Of a stretch of 64,000 bases of DNA, positions 33,793 to 43,464 are shown piece by piece; position 1 is the first letter of the stretch; each line of letters starts with the position of its first letter. The DNA is from Mariniphaga sediminis (GTDB lineage: Bacteria; Bacteroidota; Bacteroidia; Bacteroidales; Prolixibacteraceae), in the NCBI RefSeq assembly GCF_003573545.1, contig NZ_QWET01000025.1, positions 1-64,000 on the forward strand, written 5' to 3'. The position numbers and the translations under genes were made by a program. The notes beneath the pieces are model-generated. The model made no database searches. It saw nothing but the letters and a program-made list of their open reading frames with translations, and was not told the origin of the DNA.

Positions 33793-35232
33793 TTAAATAC
33801 TTTTTATCTCGGTCACCAGTTTTTGAATCGAACCTTTGGCATCGCCAAACAGCATACGCGTTTTGTCGTTGAAAAACAAGGCGTTCTCGATACCGGCATA
33901 GCCTTTGCCCATCCCGCGTTTCATAATAATGATATTCTTTGCCAGGTGAGCATCAATAATTGGCATACCGTAAATAGGGCTTCCCGGATCGTCATAAGCT
34001 GCCGGGTTTACCACATCGTTGGCACCAATCACAATGGCTACATCCACGTTGGGCATATCGGGATTAATGTCGTCCATTTCCACCAGTTTTTCATACGGAA
34101 CATCAGCTTCTGCCAGCAACACGTTCATGTGTCCCGGCATACGGCCTGCTACCGGATGAATAGCATATTTTACATCTACTCCTTTGCCCTCGAGCAACTC
34201 GTCAAGTTCCTGTGCAATATGTTGTGCCTGTGCAACAGCCAACCCGTAACCCGGAATAATGACTATACGTTGCGAATAACTCATCAATACGGCTGCATCA
34301 CTCAACGTAATTTCTTTTATGGTTCCCTGCTCGCCAGAAGCAGCAGAGGCACCACCGCCAAAAGCACCAATAATTACATTAATAAGTGAACGGTTCATGG
34401 CTTTACACATCAGAACAGTAAGAATCATTCCGGCAGCACCTACCAGGATACCGCCTAATATCATCGCCTGATTGTTATAAATAAAACCAGCCATAGCCGC
34501 CGCAATCCCGGTGAACGAGTTTAGCAGTGAAATAACCACCGGCATGTCGGCTCCTCCAATGGGCATTACAAACATTACCCCGTAAACAATAGAAAGCGCC
34601 AAGAGGGTGTAAATGGCCCAAATCATTTCGGCTGGTGGATTGGGAGAGACAATAATGTAAATTCCCAAACCAAGTGTAAGTGCCATCAGAAACAGGTTAA
34701 GGTAGGTCATGAACGGTTTCATGATGTCACCGACTTTTCCGTCGAGTTTTCCGAAAGCAATCATACTTCCGCTGAATGCTACCGCCCCAATGATGAGTCC
34801 CAATACGGTTACCAGGATTGAACCAACGTCGCCGGCAACAGCATTAGGGTATTCCAGCAGGGCTACCAATGCAGAGGCAGCACCTCCGGTTGCATTGTAA
34901 AATGAAACCAGTTGGGGCATGGCTGTCATTTTTACTTTCCGGGCAATAATCCATCCAATAGCGGCTCCTACACCGATGGCTGCCAAAATAATCCAAATGT
35001 TTGTAAGCGATATTTGATTTCCTTCCCCGTCTTTATGAAGTAATAAGGTGGTAAGCATAGCCAGTGCCATCCCCCCAAAAGCCCAAAGGTTTCCCTTTCG
35101 TGCTGTTTCCGGGTGGGAGAGCATTTTAAGCCCTGTTACAAATAGAAGGGCAGCTACCAGGTAGCTTAATTCCAACAGGGTATCACCTATGGTAAATTCC
35201 GTTCCGTTTATTATTCCCAATACTTTATTCAT
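33793..35232 (-). CDS. pntB: NAD(P) transhydrogenase subunit beta
   Basis: The 479-residue subunit has about nine membrane helices and a C-terminal NADP-binding domain. The NADP site is clear: VIIPGYGLAVAQAQHIAQEL, then HPVAGRMPGHMNVLLAEADV and IGANDVVNPAA. With the two alpha subunits it couples proton entry to hydride transfer from NADH to NADP. It lies 6 bases after the small alpha subunit. Confidence 0.96.
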   Translation of the reverse strand: MNKVLGIINGTEFTIGDTLLELSYLVAALLFVTGLKMLSHPETARKGNLWAFGGMALAMLTTLLLHKDGEGNQISLTNIWIILAAIGVGAAIGWIIARKVKMTAMPQLVSFYNATGGAASALVALLEYPNAVAGDVGSILVTVLGLIIGAVAFSGSMIAFGKLDGKVGDIMKPFMTYLNLFLMALTLGLGIYIIVSPNPPAEMIWAIYTLLALSIVYGVMFVMPIGGADMPVVISLLNSFTGIAAAMAGFIYNNQAMILGGILVGAAGMILTVLMCKAMNRSLINVIIGAFGGGASAASGEQGTIKEITLSDAAVLMSYSQRIVIIPGYGLAVAQAQHIAQELDELLEGKGVDVKYAIHPVAGRMPGHMNVLLAEADVPYEKLVEMDDINPDMPNVDVAIVIGANDVVNPAAYDDPGSPIYGMPIIDAHLAKNIIIMKRGMGKGYAGIENALFFNDKTRMLFGDAKGSIQKLVTEIKSI

Positions 35233-35238
35233 GATTTC

Positions 35239-35553
35239 CTACTTTTTTTTCTTTTTAAACATTTCAAGCATCCTGTCGGTAACGGCAAACCCGCCTACCA
35301 CGTTGAGAGTTCCAAATATAAGTGCCAGTAAACCCAGCACCAACTCTAACGAAAATGATGAGAGATCGGCATGACCGACCAGGATGATACCCCCTACGAT
35401 AATTACACCGCTAATGGCGTTTGCACCCGACATAAGGGGAGTATGTAAAACCGCAGGTACTTTGGAAATCACTTCAATACCCAGAAAAATGGATAATGCA
35501 ATTATAAAAATGGCTTCTTTATATTCAAAGAAATACTGTAATACTTGTTCCAT
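35239..35553 (-). CDS. NAD(P) transhydrogenase subunit alpha 2
   Basis: The 104-residue protein carries three membrane helices equal to the C-terminal part of PntA. Signatures are IFLGIEVISKVPAVLHTPLMSGANAISG and FGTLNVVGGFAVTDRML. Split alpha subunits are common in Bacteroidetes and alphaproteobacteria. It lies 9 bases after the soluble alpha subunit and 6 before pntB. Confidence 0.95.
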   Translation of the reverse strand: MEQVLQYFFEYKEAIFIIALSIFLGIEVISKVPAVLHTPLMSGANAISGVIIVGGIILVGHADLSSFSLELVLGLLALIFGTLNVVGGFAVTDRMLEMFKKKKK

Positions 35554-35562
35554 ATCCGGTTT

Positions 35563-36693
35563 TTATTTGTTTTCAATAGTTGATTTAACGCGTTCATTGT
35601 AAAGTTCACCCTGGTGTGTGATACACGTCCCTTTTACAATGTCGTCTTCGAAATTAAGGTTTAGTGCGCCCTCTTCTCCAATTATGAGTTTCAGGAAGTT
35701 TAATACATTTTTGCCGAACATACGGCTGGCATCTATAGGCATCAATGAGGTATAGTTTGATTGTCCGATGATGGTTTTTCCCTGAAAATGAACAGTCTCG
35801 TCATTTTTAGTGAGTTCGCAGTTTCCACCAGTTGATGCAGCCAGATCTACAATGACCGAGCCGGGCTTCATTTTTTCCACTGTTTCTTTCGGTACCAAAA
35901 GAGGTGCTTTTCTCCCCGGAATCTGAGCTGTACAAATGATTACATCAGATTTTATCGCCTGGGCATTAATGGCTTCCTGCTGTTTGTTTTTGTATTCTTC
36001 TGTTTGCTCTACTGCATATCCTCCGGCATCTTTGTCCTCGGTGGCGCCTTCCACTTCCACAAACTTGCCGCCTAAGCTTTTTACTTCCTCTTTTACAGCG
36101 GAACGAACATCAAAAACAAATACCTGCGCCCCAAGTTTCCGCGCTGTAGCTACTGCCTGCAATCCTGCTACACCAGCTCCGAGAATAAGAACATTGGCAG
36201 GGCGGATTGTTCCTGCAGCAGTCATAAACATAGGGAAAAATGTAGGCAACTTTAATGCAGCTTCCAGCGTGGCTTTGTAGCCGGAAACAGTAGCCATAGA
36301 GGACAAAATATCCATTGCCTGTGCACGGGTGGTGCGGGGAATGGAATCAAGGCTGAACGTTGTCAGTCCTTTTTCCTGAAAGGTTTTCACAAGGTCTGTT
36401 TCCCAAAGCGGGTTGAATGCGCTGATCCATACCTGTGAACCTTTCAGCTTGTCCACCTCATTAGTAAGAGGTAGCTGGATTTGTAACACCACCTCCGATT
36501 TCTCAAAAATTTCGTTTCGCGTAACAATTTTTGCACCAGCCTCTTCATAGGCTGCATCTGTTACAAAGGCTTTCTCACCAGCTTCTTGTTCTACTAAAAC
36601 CTCTACTTTCAGATCAGTCAGGTTCTGTACTATGTCCGGCAACAAAGCTACACGAGTTTCTGTTCCGTGCTCTTTTAATAACCCAAGAATCAT
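35563..36693 (-). CDS. pntA: NAD(P) transhydrogenase subunit alpha 1
   Basis: The 376-residue soluble domain binds NAD(H). It has the alanine-dehydrogenase-like fold: KEHGTETRVALLPD at the N terminus, LILGAGVAGLQAVATARKLGA as Rossmann motif, then VIICTAQIPGRKAPLLV and VIVDLAASTGGNCELT. It is the first gene of the operon. A candidate promoter and a perfect palindrome lie just upstream. Confidence 0.96.
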   Translation of the reverse strand: MILGLLKEHGTETRVALLPDIVQNLTDLKVEVLVEQEAGEKAFVTDAAYEEAGAKIVTRNEIFEKSEVVLQIQLPLTNEVDKLKGSQVWISAFNPLWETDLVKTFQEKGLTTFSLDSIPRTTRAQAMDILSSMATVSGYKATLEAALKLPTFFPMFMTAAGTIRPANVLILGAGVAGLQAVATARKLGAQVFVFDVRSAVKEEVKSLGGKFVEVEGATEDKDAGGYAVEQTEEYKNKQQEAINAQAIKSDVIICTAQIPGRKAPLLVPKETVEKMKPGSVIVDLAASTGGNCELTKNDETVHFQGKTIIGQSNYTSLMPIDASRMFGKNVLNFLKLIIGEEGALNLNFEDDIVKGTCITHQGELYNERVKSTIENK

Positions 36694-36723
36694 ATATAAT
36701 TTGATTTAGATAAAATTTGATTG

Positions 36724-36761
36724 CAAATCTAATACTTTTTCTTTACCGTTAACGTTAACGG
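36724..36761 (-). promoter_or_regulatory. pnt promoter -7 box with upstream 16-bp palindrome
   Basis: On the minus strand TAGATTTG (36731-36724) matches the -7 consensus. CCGTTAACGTTAACGG at 36746-36761 is a perfect palindrome built of two GTTAAC units. It covers the place where a -33 box would sit. It looks like a binding site for a dimeric repressor or activator. Confidence 0.5.
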
Positions 36762-36821
36762 AATATATTTTTTAACATGTTCTTGCAGTCTTCCTGAAAT
36801 AATGGAATAAATGGGGAGTTT

Positions 36822-39074
36822 TCATTTGAAAGGGATAGTGAAAAAGAATTGTGAACCTTTTTCCGGCTCTGATTCAAGCCAGATTTTTCCATTCAGCATA
36901 TCTGCATAAGCTTTGGCAATGGATAATCCCAGTCCGGCTCCTTCGTAGGGTTTTGAAAAACTCATATCGGCCTGCACAAAACGGTCGAAAACAACTTTCT
37001 GACGGGCTTCTTCAATTCCTATCCCGGTATCTTTTACAAAAAATTCAATCATATTGTCTTTTATACAATACCCGAATTCAATATTTCCCTGGTTGGTGTA
37101 TTTGATGGCATTTTTTATAAGATTTGCTAAAATACCATTTAGTTTATCTTTGTCAGATTTAATAAATGCTCTATCAAAAGAAAGTTCTTTTTGGAACGAT
37201 AGATTTAATCCTTTTTTTTCGGCCTCAGGTTTAAAAAAGTTGTAATAATAATCGATCTGCTCATTGATATTAAAATGGGAATACTGTACCTCTACCGTCC
37301 CTGATTCAACTTTTGATATTTCAATTAGATCGTTGATAGTATCGAGCATTCGTTCTCCGCTTTTTTGGATAATTTTAATATACTTTTTCTTTTCCTTACC
37401 CTTTAGCTGCGGTTCTTTCAATAATTCGGTAAAACCCATAATCCCGTTCATGGGGGTACGTATTTCGTGGCTCATGTTAGCCAGGAAAGCCGACTTCAGA
37501 CGATCACTTTCTTCCGCTTTTTCTTTGGCGGCAACGAGGTCTGCCATTATTTTTTTCTTTTGAGTGACATCTTCTTTTACAGCCACAAAATGGGTAATTT
37601 TTCCCTGTTGATCCATAATGGGTGAAATGAGGTCTTCTTCCCAATAAAGTTCCCCGTTTTTCTTTTTATTTTTTAATTCTCCCCGCCAGTTTTTACCGGA
37701 CAGAATGGTTGTCCACATTTTTTTGTAAAATTTTTCCGACTGATGTCCGGACTTTAGCACCCGCGGATTTTTATCTTTTATTTCAGCAAAGGAGTAGCCT
37801 GTTATTTTTGTAAATACAGGGTTGACATATTCTATATTTCCTTTAGCATCCGTTATGACGATAGCTACCGGGCTTTGTTCTACCGAACGACTCAGTAACC
37901 TCAACTTATCTTCAATTCTGATGCGTTCCGTAATATCCCTGGCAACGCAAAGAATAGCCATTTCTCCGCGGTAGTTTATCGGGCTGGAACTTATTTCTAC
38001 CGGTATTTCTTTTCCGCTTTTAGAAGTATGCCAGGTATGGAAAAACTGAAATTCATTAACTTCCATCGACTGTGTTAAACTTGAAATTTCCCCATTTGTA
38101 AGGTAATGGTCGATGCCCGGAAGTCCGATTTCAAGTAATTCTTCCCTGCTGTACCCCAGCACTTCTACAGCTCTCCTGTTTACATCAAGCAGCTTGCCGT
38201 TGGGGGTAATAATCCAAACCGTTTCGTTCATACCGTTGATTAGATCGCGGTATTCTTTTTCCCGTTGAATCAGTTTCTGTTCATTCAGTTTCTGTTCCGT
38301 TACATCGCGAGCAATTCCTTCAATGGCCACCAGATTTTCAGATTCATCTGATATATTTATATTGCGTTGTTCCGTCCAGGTGGTTTTTCCGTCTTTTTTG
38401 ATCCATCTGAGAACAACCGGCTTTGTTGTGTCTGCTGTTCCTGTAGCCAACCTGCTGAGATGGTGGCGATCGTTCGGATGTATAATCTTAAAGGTTAAGT
38501 TGGGATCATCATAGAACTCTTTTGGGGAAAAGCCGGTGATATCAAGGACTGCCTGGTTCATGTAACTATACCTTCTTTTCGGAACCAATTCCACCCTGAA
38601 AACGATATCCTGTGCATTTTCGGCCAACCTCCGAAAACGTTCCTCGCTTTCCCTTAGCCGTTTTTCTGCCTCGAGTGTTTTTTCTTTTATTTTTCTTTGT
38701 TCCAGAGAATTTGAGACAGCCTGTCCCAGTCTTTTTAACGACTCTTTTAAGATATAATCAACGGCTCCTGCTTTCAGACATTCTACAGCTGTTTCTTCGT
38801 TTATGGAGCCGGTTAAAATAATAAATGGAATTTCGGGCGAGTGTTCCAGGGTAATTCTTAATGCTGTAAGCCCGCTAAAACCTGGCATGGTGTAATCAGA
38901 AATAATTATATCTGGACGGAATTCATCCAGTGCTTTTCTAAAACCTTGCTCTGTATCCGTCACCTGATCAATAAATGGAATGCCCTGTTTTCTGAGCTCA
39001 CGTTTGGCCATTTCAGCATCAGCAGGAACATCTTCTGCAAAAAGTATTCTGATGGGTTGGTCTTTACTATCCAT
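36822..39074 (-). CDS. Hybrid kinase: receiver, three PAS domains, histidine kinase
   Basis: The 750-residue protein starts with a receiver domain (~9-125) with phospho-Asp in DIIISDYTMPGFSG and the Lys of DYILKES. Three PAS domains follow (~150-265, 275-390, 400-510), the third typical (YVNPVFTKITGYS). HisKA has NMSHEIRTPMNGIMGF near 548. The ATPase has NLIKNAIKY, DTGIGIE and GAGLGLSIAKAYADML. An N-terminal receiver on a cytosolic kinase means it is probably a target of phosphate from another kinase, such as the one at 39710. It is 159 bases downstream of the receiver gene and may have its own promoter. Confidence 0.93.
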   Translation of the reverse strand: MDSKDQPIRILFAEDVPADAEMAKRELRKQGIPFIDQVTDTEQGFRKALDEFRPDIIISDYTMPGFSGLTALRITLEHSPEIPFIILTGSINEETAVECLKAGAVDYILKESLKRLGQAVSNSLEQRKIKEKTLEAEKRLRESEERFRRLAENAQDIVFRVELVPKRRYSYMNQAVLDITGFSPKEFYDDPNLTFKIIHPNDRHHLSRLATGTADTTKPVVLRWIKKDGKTTWTEQRNINISDESENLVAIEGIARDVTEQKLNEQKLIQREKEYRDLINGMNETVWIITPNGKLLDVNRRAVEVLGYSREELLEIGLPGIDHYLTNGEISSLTQSMEVNEFQFFHTWHTSKSGKEIPVEISSSPINYRGEMAILCVARDITERIRIEDKLRLLSRSVEQSPVAIVITDAKGNIEYVNPVFTKITGYSFAEIKDKNPRVLKSGHQSEKFYKKMWTTILSGKNWRGELKNKKKNGELYWEEDLISPIMDQQGKITHFVAVKEDVTQKKKIMADLVAAKEKAEESDRLKSAFLANMSHEIRTPMNGIMGFTELLKEPQLKGKEKKKYIKIIQKSGERMLDTINDLIEISKVESGTVEVQYSHFNINEQIDYYYNFFKPEAEKKGLNLSFQKELSFDRAFIKSDKDKLNGILANLIKNAIKYTNQGNIEFGYCIKDNMIEFFVKDTGIGIEEARQKVVFDRFVQADMSFSKPYEGAGLGLSIAKAYADMLNGKIWLESEPEKGSQFFFTIPFK

Positions 39075-39233
39075 TTAAATGATTATTGTCTTGAGCTAAT
39101 GCAAAGATACAAAAAATGAGAATTCACCGAGCATTCAGGTATCTGATTAATAATGCCTTTTATGTATAATAAATAATTTCTATGTAAAGAGAAAGAATCA
39201 ATAGAGCATATGTTTTATTGATTCTTTTTGCCG

Positions 39234-39677
39234 TTAATCCGGTTGCTGATTCAGTAGTAACCAGTAGAGGCCCAAATCACGCACGGCATCCACAAATTTA
39301 TCAAAATCTACCGGCTTTACAATGTAACTGTTCACCCCGAGTTGGTAGCTTTTCAGCATATCTTTTTCCTCCCGCGAAGAGGTTAAAACAACTACCGGGA
39401 TTATTTTCGTTTCCGGGTTGCTTTTTATCTCCTTTAGAACGTCCAATCCATCTATCTTTGGAAGTTTTAAATCCAGCAAAATGATTTTGGGTTTCCGGGA
39501 TTTCTGCCTGGACGCAAATTTTCCTTTGGCAAAAATAAAGTCGAGCGCTTCTTCACCATCCACTGCAACCATCACCTGATTGGACAGGTTGTTTTTTTTG
39601 AGCGCCCTGAGTGCCATTTCTGCATCATTCGGATTATCTTCCACTAACAGAATTTCTATTTCGCCAAAATTTTCCAT
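39234..39677 (-). CDS. Stand-alone response regulator, Rcp1-like
   Basis: The 147-residue protein is one receiver domain. Acidic residues [17 protein letters not shown], the phospho-Asp in [18 protein letters not shown], the Thr in [13 protein letters not shown] and the Lys in [12 protein letters not shown] are present. The helix after the Asp and the long C-terminal end are typical of Rcp1 partners of phytochrome-like kinases. It has no output domain. It lies 32 bases after the kinase at 39710, whose HisKA type fits it, so it is very likely its partner. Confidence 0.93.
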   Translation of the reverse strand: MENFGEIEILLVEDNPNDAEMALRALKKNNLSNQVMVAVDGEEALDFIFAKGKFASRQKSRKPKIILLDLKLPKIDGLDVLKEIKSNPETKIIPVVVLTSSREEKDMLKSYQLGVNSYIVKPVDFDKFVDAVRDLGLYWLLLNQQPD

Positions 39678-39709
39678 AATGAAGTGTATTGTTTGTTTTA
39701 ACTATTATT

Positions 39710-41992
39710 TTATTCTTTTGGTAAGGAAAAATAGAAGGTGGCGCCTCTATTTGGTTCTCCTTTGGCCCATACCTTTCCTCCATGGCGTTTAATAATACGT
39801 TGAACAACTGCCAGGCCTACACCGGTTCCTGCAAATTCCTGATCGGGATGCAGGCGTTGAAAAACGCCAAACAGTTTGTCTTTGTACTTTTCATCGAACC
39901 CCGCTCCCCAGTCCTTAATGTAAAATGTAATTTCTTTCTTTTTTTCTCGGGTGCCGATTTCAATTTTTTTTGTTTCTGATTTCGAACTGTATTTTACGGC
40001 ATTTTCAATCAGGTTTTGCCATACCTGCTTCATGAGGTTCAGATCACATTCTACCGCGGGCATTTTATGAATAATAAACTCAAATGTTTCCTGCTCCTTT
40101 TGCGTTACAATGTCATGATATACAGACCGGACAGTTTCGGTTATATCAATCTTTCCAAGACTCAGATTCGTACGCGATACCCGGGAGAGATTGAGCAAAT
40201 CCGAAATTAACATATCCATTTTTGTAGCATTGTCCCGAATGGTATTTATAAAGCGTTTCCCTTCGTCGTCGAGTTGATCTGCATAATCTTCCATAAGAAA
40301 GTTTGAAAAACCGTTTATGGCGCGCAACGGCGCCCGCAAGTCGTGAGAAACGGAGTAAGTGAAAGCCTCCAGTTCCTGGTTTGCCAATTGGAGTTTACGT
40401 CGTCCATCTTTCAATTCGGCTGTAATACTGTTCAGGTCTTCCACCATGTAAAGCATCGCTTTTTGACTTTTGTCGAGCTTTTGTACTTTTTCTTCCAGTT
40501 CGTTCGTTCGCTGTGTCACCTGCTTCTCCAATTCATCTTTTAATCCAATCAGCTCAGCCTCTGCTTTTTTTCTGTGAGAGATATCCCAAAAAGTAACTAC
40601 CGAGCCTGTAATTTTTCCATTTTTGCGGAAGGGGTAGGAAAAATATTCTACAGGAAAACTTGTACCATCAGCACGCCACAGCACTTCATCGTCGCTGTGC
40701 GTGCCTCTGTTTTCCTTAAAAGCCTGATAAATTTTACACGCTTTCTCCTCATATTTTGAACCGTCATTTTTTGTATGATGAATGAGCCGGTGCATATTTT
40801 TACCGATTACCTGCTGCATATCGGTGTAACCCAGGGCCTCAAGTCCCGATTGATTCATGAAAATGCAACAACCGTTCAGGTCAATCCCGTAAATTCCCTC
40901 GGCCGTTGAATCGAGAAGCAGGCGAATTTGTTCTTTACTGCTTTTTAATAAATCCTGCTGTTCCTTTAATATCTCCAGTGTTTTTTTACGTTCTGCTATT
41001 TCATTATTTAAGCGTTTGGTGCGCCTGCTTACTTCCCGCCGTAGAAAGACAATCCAAAAAACGATTAGAATTAGTATGAGGGGAATCAAAATAAAAAGAC
41101 CGGCTTTTAGTAAATTCTGAGAGAGTTGTTTTTCTGTACTCTCCGGGCCAAACCATTTATTTCTGATTTCTTCAAAAGTGTCGTTTGTTATAACAATGGA
41201 AAGCCCTTCATTTAAGCGATTCAGTAACGGGGCATTTCCTTCCCTTACCGCAAAACAAAAGTCCTGTCTGAAAGAAGGAATCTGAACAGGCAGCGGTACA
41301 ACTGATTTAATATTCAGCTTTTTCAGTAATTCAATACCTGTAATCCTTTGGGTTATAACAGCATCGTGTCTTCCCGCCGCCAGTTGAATAAAGGCTTCTT
41401 CAAATGTATTGGTAGTGTATATTTTATCTGAGATATTTTCACGTCGCACAAACTCCTCTGCATTGTCCCCTTTCATTACAACTATTTCTTTTTCTTCCAG
41501 ATCTGAAAGGGACTGAATATCTGAGGTTTCCGTTCGTACAAAAATAGCTCCGTGAAGTGAAAGATAGGGCATGGTAAAGTCGAACCATTCTTCACGTTCG
41601 GGAGTACGTCCTACCAAAGGCAGGGCATCTATTTTACCATCGTTTAAATCTTGTTTTATTTGGTTCCAGATGTCAACTTTAATTTTTACTTCCATACCAA
41701 CAGCGCGTGCGGCAGCCTTAAATAATTCGACAGAGAACCCGTCGGCATTACCATTTTCGTCTATAATACAATATGGAGGGTAATTGGGTTCGGAACCAAT
41801 GGTAATGGTGTCGGAAAATAATTCCTTTGGCTCGGTTAAGCTATTTTTTTGGGAAGAACAAGGCCATACACACCCTGTAAAACAAGCAAACAAAGATATA
41901 GCTGTTTTTATTGATATAGTTGAAACATATCTTTTCTTGTTGTTAACCCGGGAACGAATTCCTTTAAAAAAAATGTGCCTGAAACTGTTCAT
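39710..41992 (-). CDS. Sensor kinase with periplasmic solute-binding domain
   Basis: The 760-residue protein has an N-terminal signal/anchor (residues ~20-45). A SBP_bac_3 solute-binding domain covers ~62-285 (TIGSEPNYPPYCIIDENGNADGF split across strands, then DFTMPYLSLHGAIF). A membrane helix follows at ~297-317 (LFILIPLILILIVFWIVFL), then a coiled coil, a PAS domain (~355-480) and a long signalling helix. The kinase has the H-box SVSHDLRAPLRAINGF, NLIENAVKYSS, DWGAGFD and GTGVGLAVVQRI. The ligand may be an amino acid or another small molecule. It feeds the receiver 32 bases downstream. Confidence 0.93.
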   Translation of the reverse strand: MNSFRHIFFKGIRSRVNNKKRYVSTISIKTAISLFACFTGCVWPCSSQKNSLTEPKELFSDTITIGSEPNYPPYCIIDENGNADGFSVELFKAAARAVGMEVKIKVDIWNQIKQDLNDGKIDALPLVGRTPEREEWFDFTMPYLSLHGAIFVRTETSDIQSLSDLEEKEIVVMKGDNAEEFVRRENISDKIYTTNTFEEAFIQLAAGRHDAVITQRITGIELLKKLNIKSVVPLPVQIPSFRQDFCFAVREGNAPLLNRLNEGLSIVITNDTFEEIRNKWFGPESTEKQLSQNLLKAGLFILIPLILILIVFWIVFLRREVSRRTKRLNNEIAERKKTLEILKEQQDLLKSSKEQIRLLLDSTAEGIYGIDLNGCCIFMNQSGLEALGYTDMQQVIGKNMHRLIHHTKNDGSKYEEKACKIYQAFKENRGTHSDDEVLWRADGTSFPVEYFSYPFRKNGKITGSVVTFWDISHRKKAEAELIGLKDELEKQVTQRTNELEEKVQKLDKSQKAMLYMVEDLNSITAELKDGRRKLQLANQELEAFTYSVSHDLRAPLRAINGFSNFLMEDYADQLDDEGKRFINTIRDNATKMDMLISDLLNLSRVSRTNLSLGKIDITETVRSVYHDIVTQKEQETFEFIIHKMPAVECDLNLMKQVWQNLIENAVKYSSKSETKKIEIGTREKKKEITFYIKDWGAGFDEKYKDKLFGVFQRLHPDQEFAGTGVGLAVVQRIIKRHGGKVWAKGEPNRGATFYFSLPKE

Positions 41993-42006
41993 TTCAAAAG
42001 TTTATA

Positions 42007-43464
42007 TTATTCCACCCCGGAACTTCTTTCCTGTTTCAGAAACTTAATTTCCTGTCGCAGTTCTTCCATGCGTAATTCTCGCTCAATGGTTGCTTCACGG
42101 AATTGTTCCAACTCCGTTATCCTTTCATTCAATTCTTTCGTTTTTGCTTTCACCTGTTTTTCCAGATCGTTTTTCAACTCCCTCAGTTCCGTATCTATTT
42201 TTTTACGTTCAGTGATATCATTCAAAAAACCGATAAAACGTGTGTCGGTAATTTTTACCGCATCTACTGTCCAGTATCGGATTCTTCCTTTTTTTGTAAT
42301 GAACGGGAGTTCTCCGGTAGAGTTACCGGTAGTTAGCACACGTTGGAAATGTTCGCGTGCCTCTTTGTGTGATGTTTCCGGAATCAAATCAGGAATACTT
42401 TTATGTATCAGTTCCCGCTTGGTGTAACCGGTGATAAGGGTTGTTTTGGGGTTGACTTCAACAAAATTTCCCTTTTCATCAGCCACTAGGATTCCAAACG
42501 GCGAATTTTCAAAGTAACGTCTGAACTTTTCTTCTTCATTCTGAAGTAACAGGTTGCTTTGCTCCAGTTTGTTTGATTCTTTTTTTACCCGCTTTCTCAA
42601 AAGTAAAATAATGCCCCCAGCCAAAACTACCGCTGCGATAGCAAGAAAAATATACCACCTGTATGATTGTTCTGCAGTTTTTACTATCGTCATTTCATTA
42701 TGTTTGTTAAGTGTCTGATAATAGAATGACTGAGGTGTTACTTTCCATTTGATAAGATGCCGGTCAATGGTTTCCAGAAGGTCTGAATTTTTACCATTTT
42801 CAACGGCAAAGTGTAAAATTGTAGGATCAAAAATTAAGGAGGTTCTTTTTAAAAGGAACTTTTCAAAATGCATCTCGCCAAAAAAGTGGTTAACAATGGC
42901 CACATCTGCCACGCCGATTTTGGCAAGAGAAAAGGCATCCCCAAAAGAACCGGTCTCCACTTCCCGAAAGGAATACCCAAATCCATCCATTAATCGTTTA
43001 AACCGGATTTGCTGAACAGATCCTTTGAGTGTAGCCACTCGTTTACCCTGGAGTTCGGAAAAATGTTCAATGTTTTGTCCGGGAGCAGCATACACCTGTG
43101 ACCAGCTTTCGAGAACCGGGATTTTGTTGAAGTCGAATCGCTCACTTCGCTGCCGGGAGAATGCCACATCCGGGAGTAGATCAATCTTGCTGTTGTTCAG
43201 GGAATCAAGGCAGTCGTTCCACTGGCAGGGTACATAGTTTAGATTCCACCCCTCCAACCGGGCTATTTCGTTCAACAGGTCTACGAAAATGCCCTGAGGT
43301 TCCCTTTTTTCGTCCAGATAAAGTTTGGGCGGATTTTGATAGATCCCGACATGAATCGTACTATCGGGTGAACCATATCCGAAAAACGGCCCGGCAACCA
43401 GTCCTGCCAGAGCGAAAAAAAACAACGCCGTTTTTCTGCATTTCAAATATTCCATAGTTTTCAC
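42007..43464 (-). CDS. Solute-binding/PAS sensor ending in a signalling helix, no output domain
   Basis: The 485-residue protein has a signal (~10-30) and a SBP_bac_3 domain (~35-255, VGIYQNPPKLYLDEKREPQG, then DLLPDVAFSRQRSERFDF). A membrane helix follows at ~272-292 (WYIFLAIAAVVLAGGIILLL), then a PAS domain (~315-430). The C terminus is a coiled coil with FREATIERELRMEELRQEI, a linker usually found just before an output domain. Here the protein ends in a few more residues. It overlaps the PAS protein upstream by four bases and lies 14 bases before the sensor kinase, suggesting joint work in one complex. Confidence 0.9.
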   Translation of the reverse strand: MKTMEYLKCRKTALFFFALAGLVAGPFFGYGSPDSTIHVGIYQNPPKLYLDEKREPQGIFVDLLNEIARLEGWNLNYVPCQWNDCLDSLNNSKIDLLPDVAFSRQRSERFDFNKIPVLESWSQVYAAPGQNIEHFSELQGKRVATLKGSVQQIRFKRLMDGFGYSFREVETGSFGDAFSLAKIGVADVAIVNHFFGEMHFEKFLLKRTSLIFDPTILHFAVENGKNSDLLETIDRHLIKWKVTPQSFYYQTLNKHNEMTIVKTAEQSYRWYIFLAIAAVVLAGGIILLLRKRVKKESNKLEQSNLLLQNEEEKFRRYFENSPFGILVADEKGNFVEVNPKTTLITGYTKRELIHKSIPDLIPETSHKEAREHFQRVLTTGNSTGELPFITKKGRIRYWTVDAVKITDTRFIGFLNDITERKKIDTELRELKNDLEKQVKAKTKELNERITELEQFREATIERELRMEELRQEIKFLKQERSSGVE

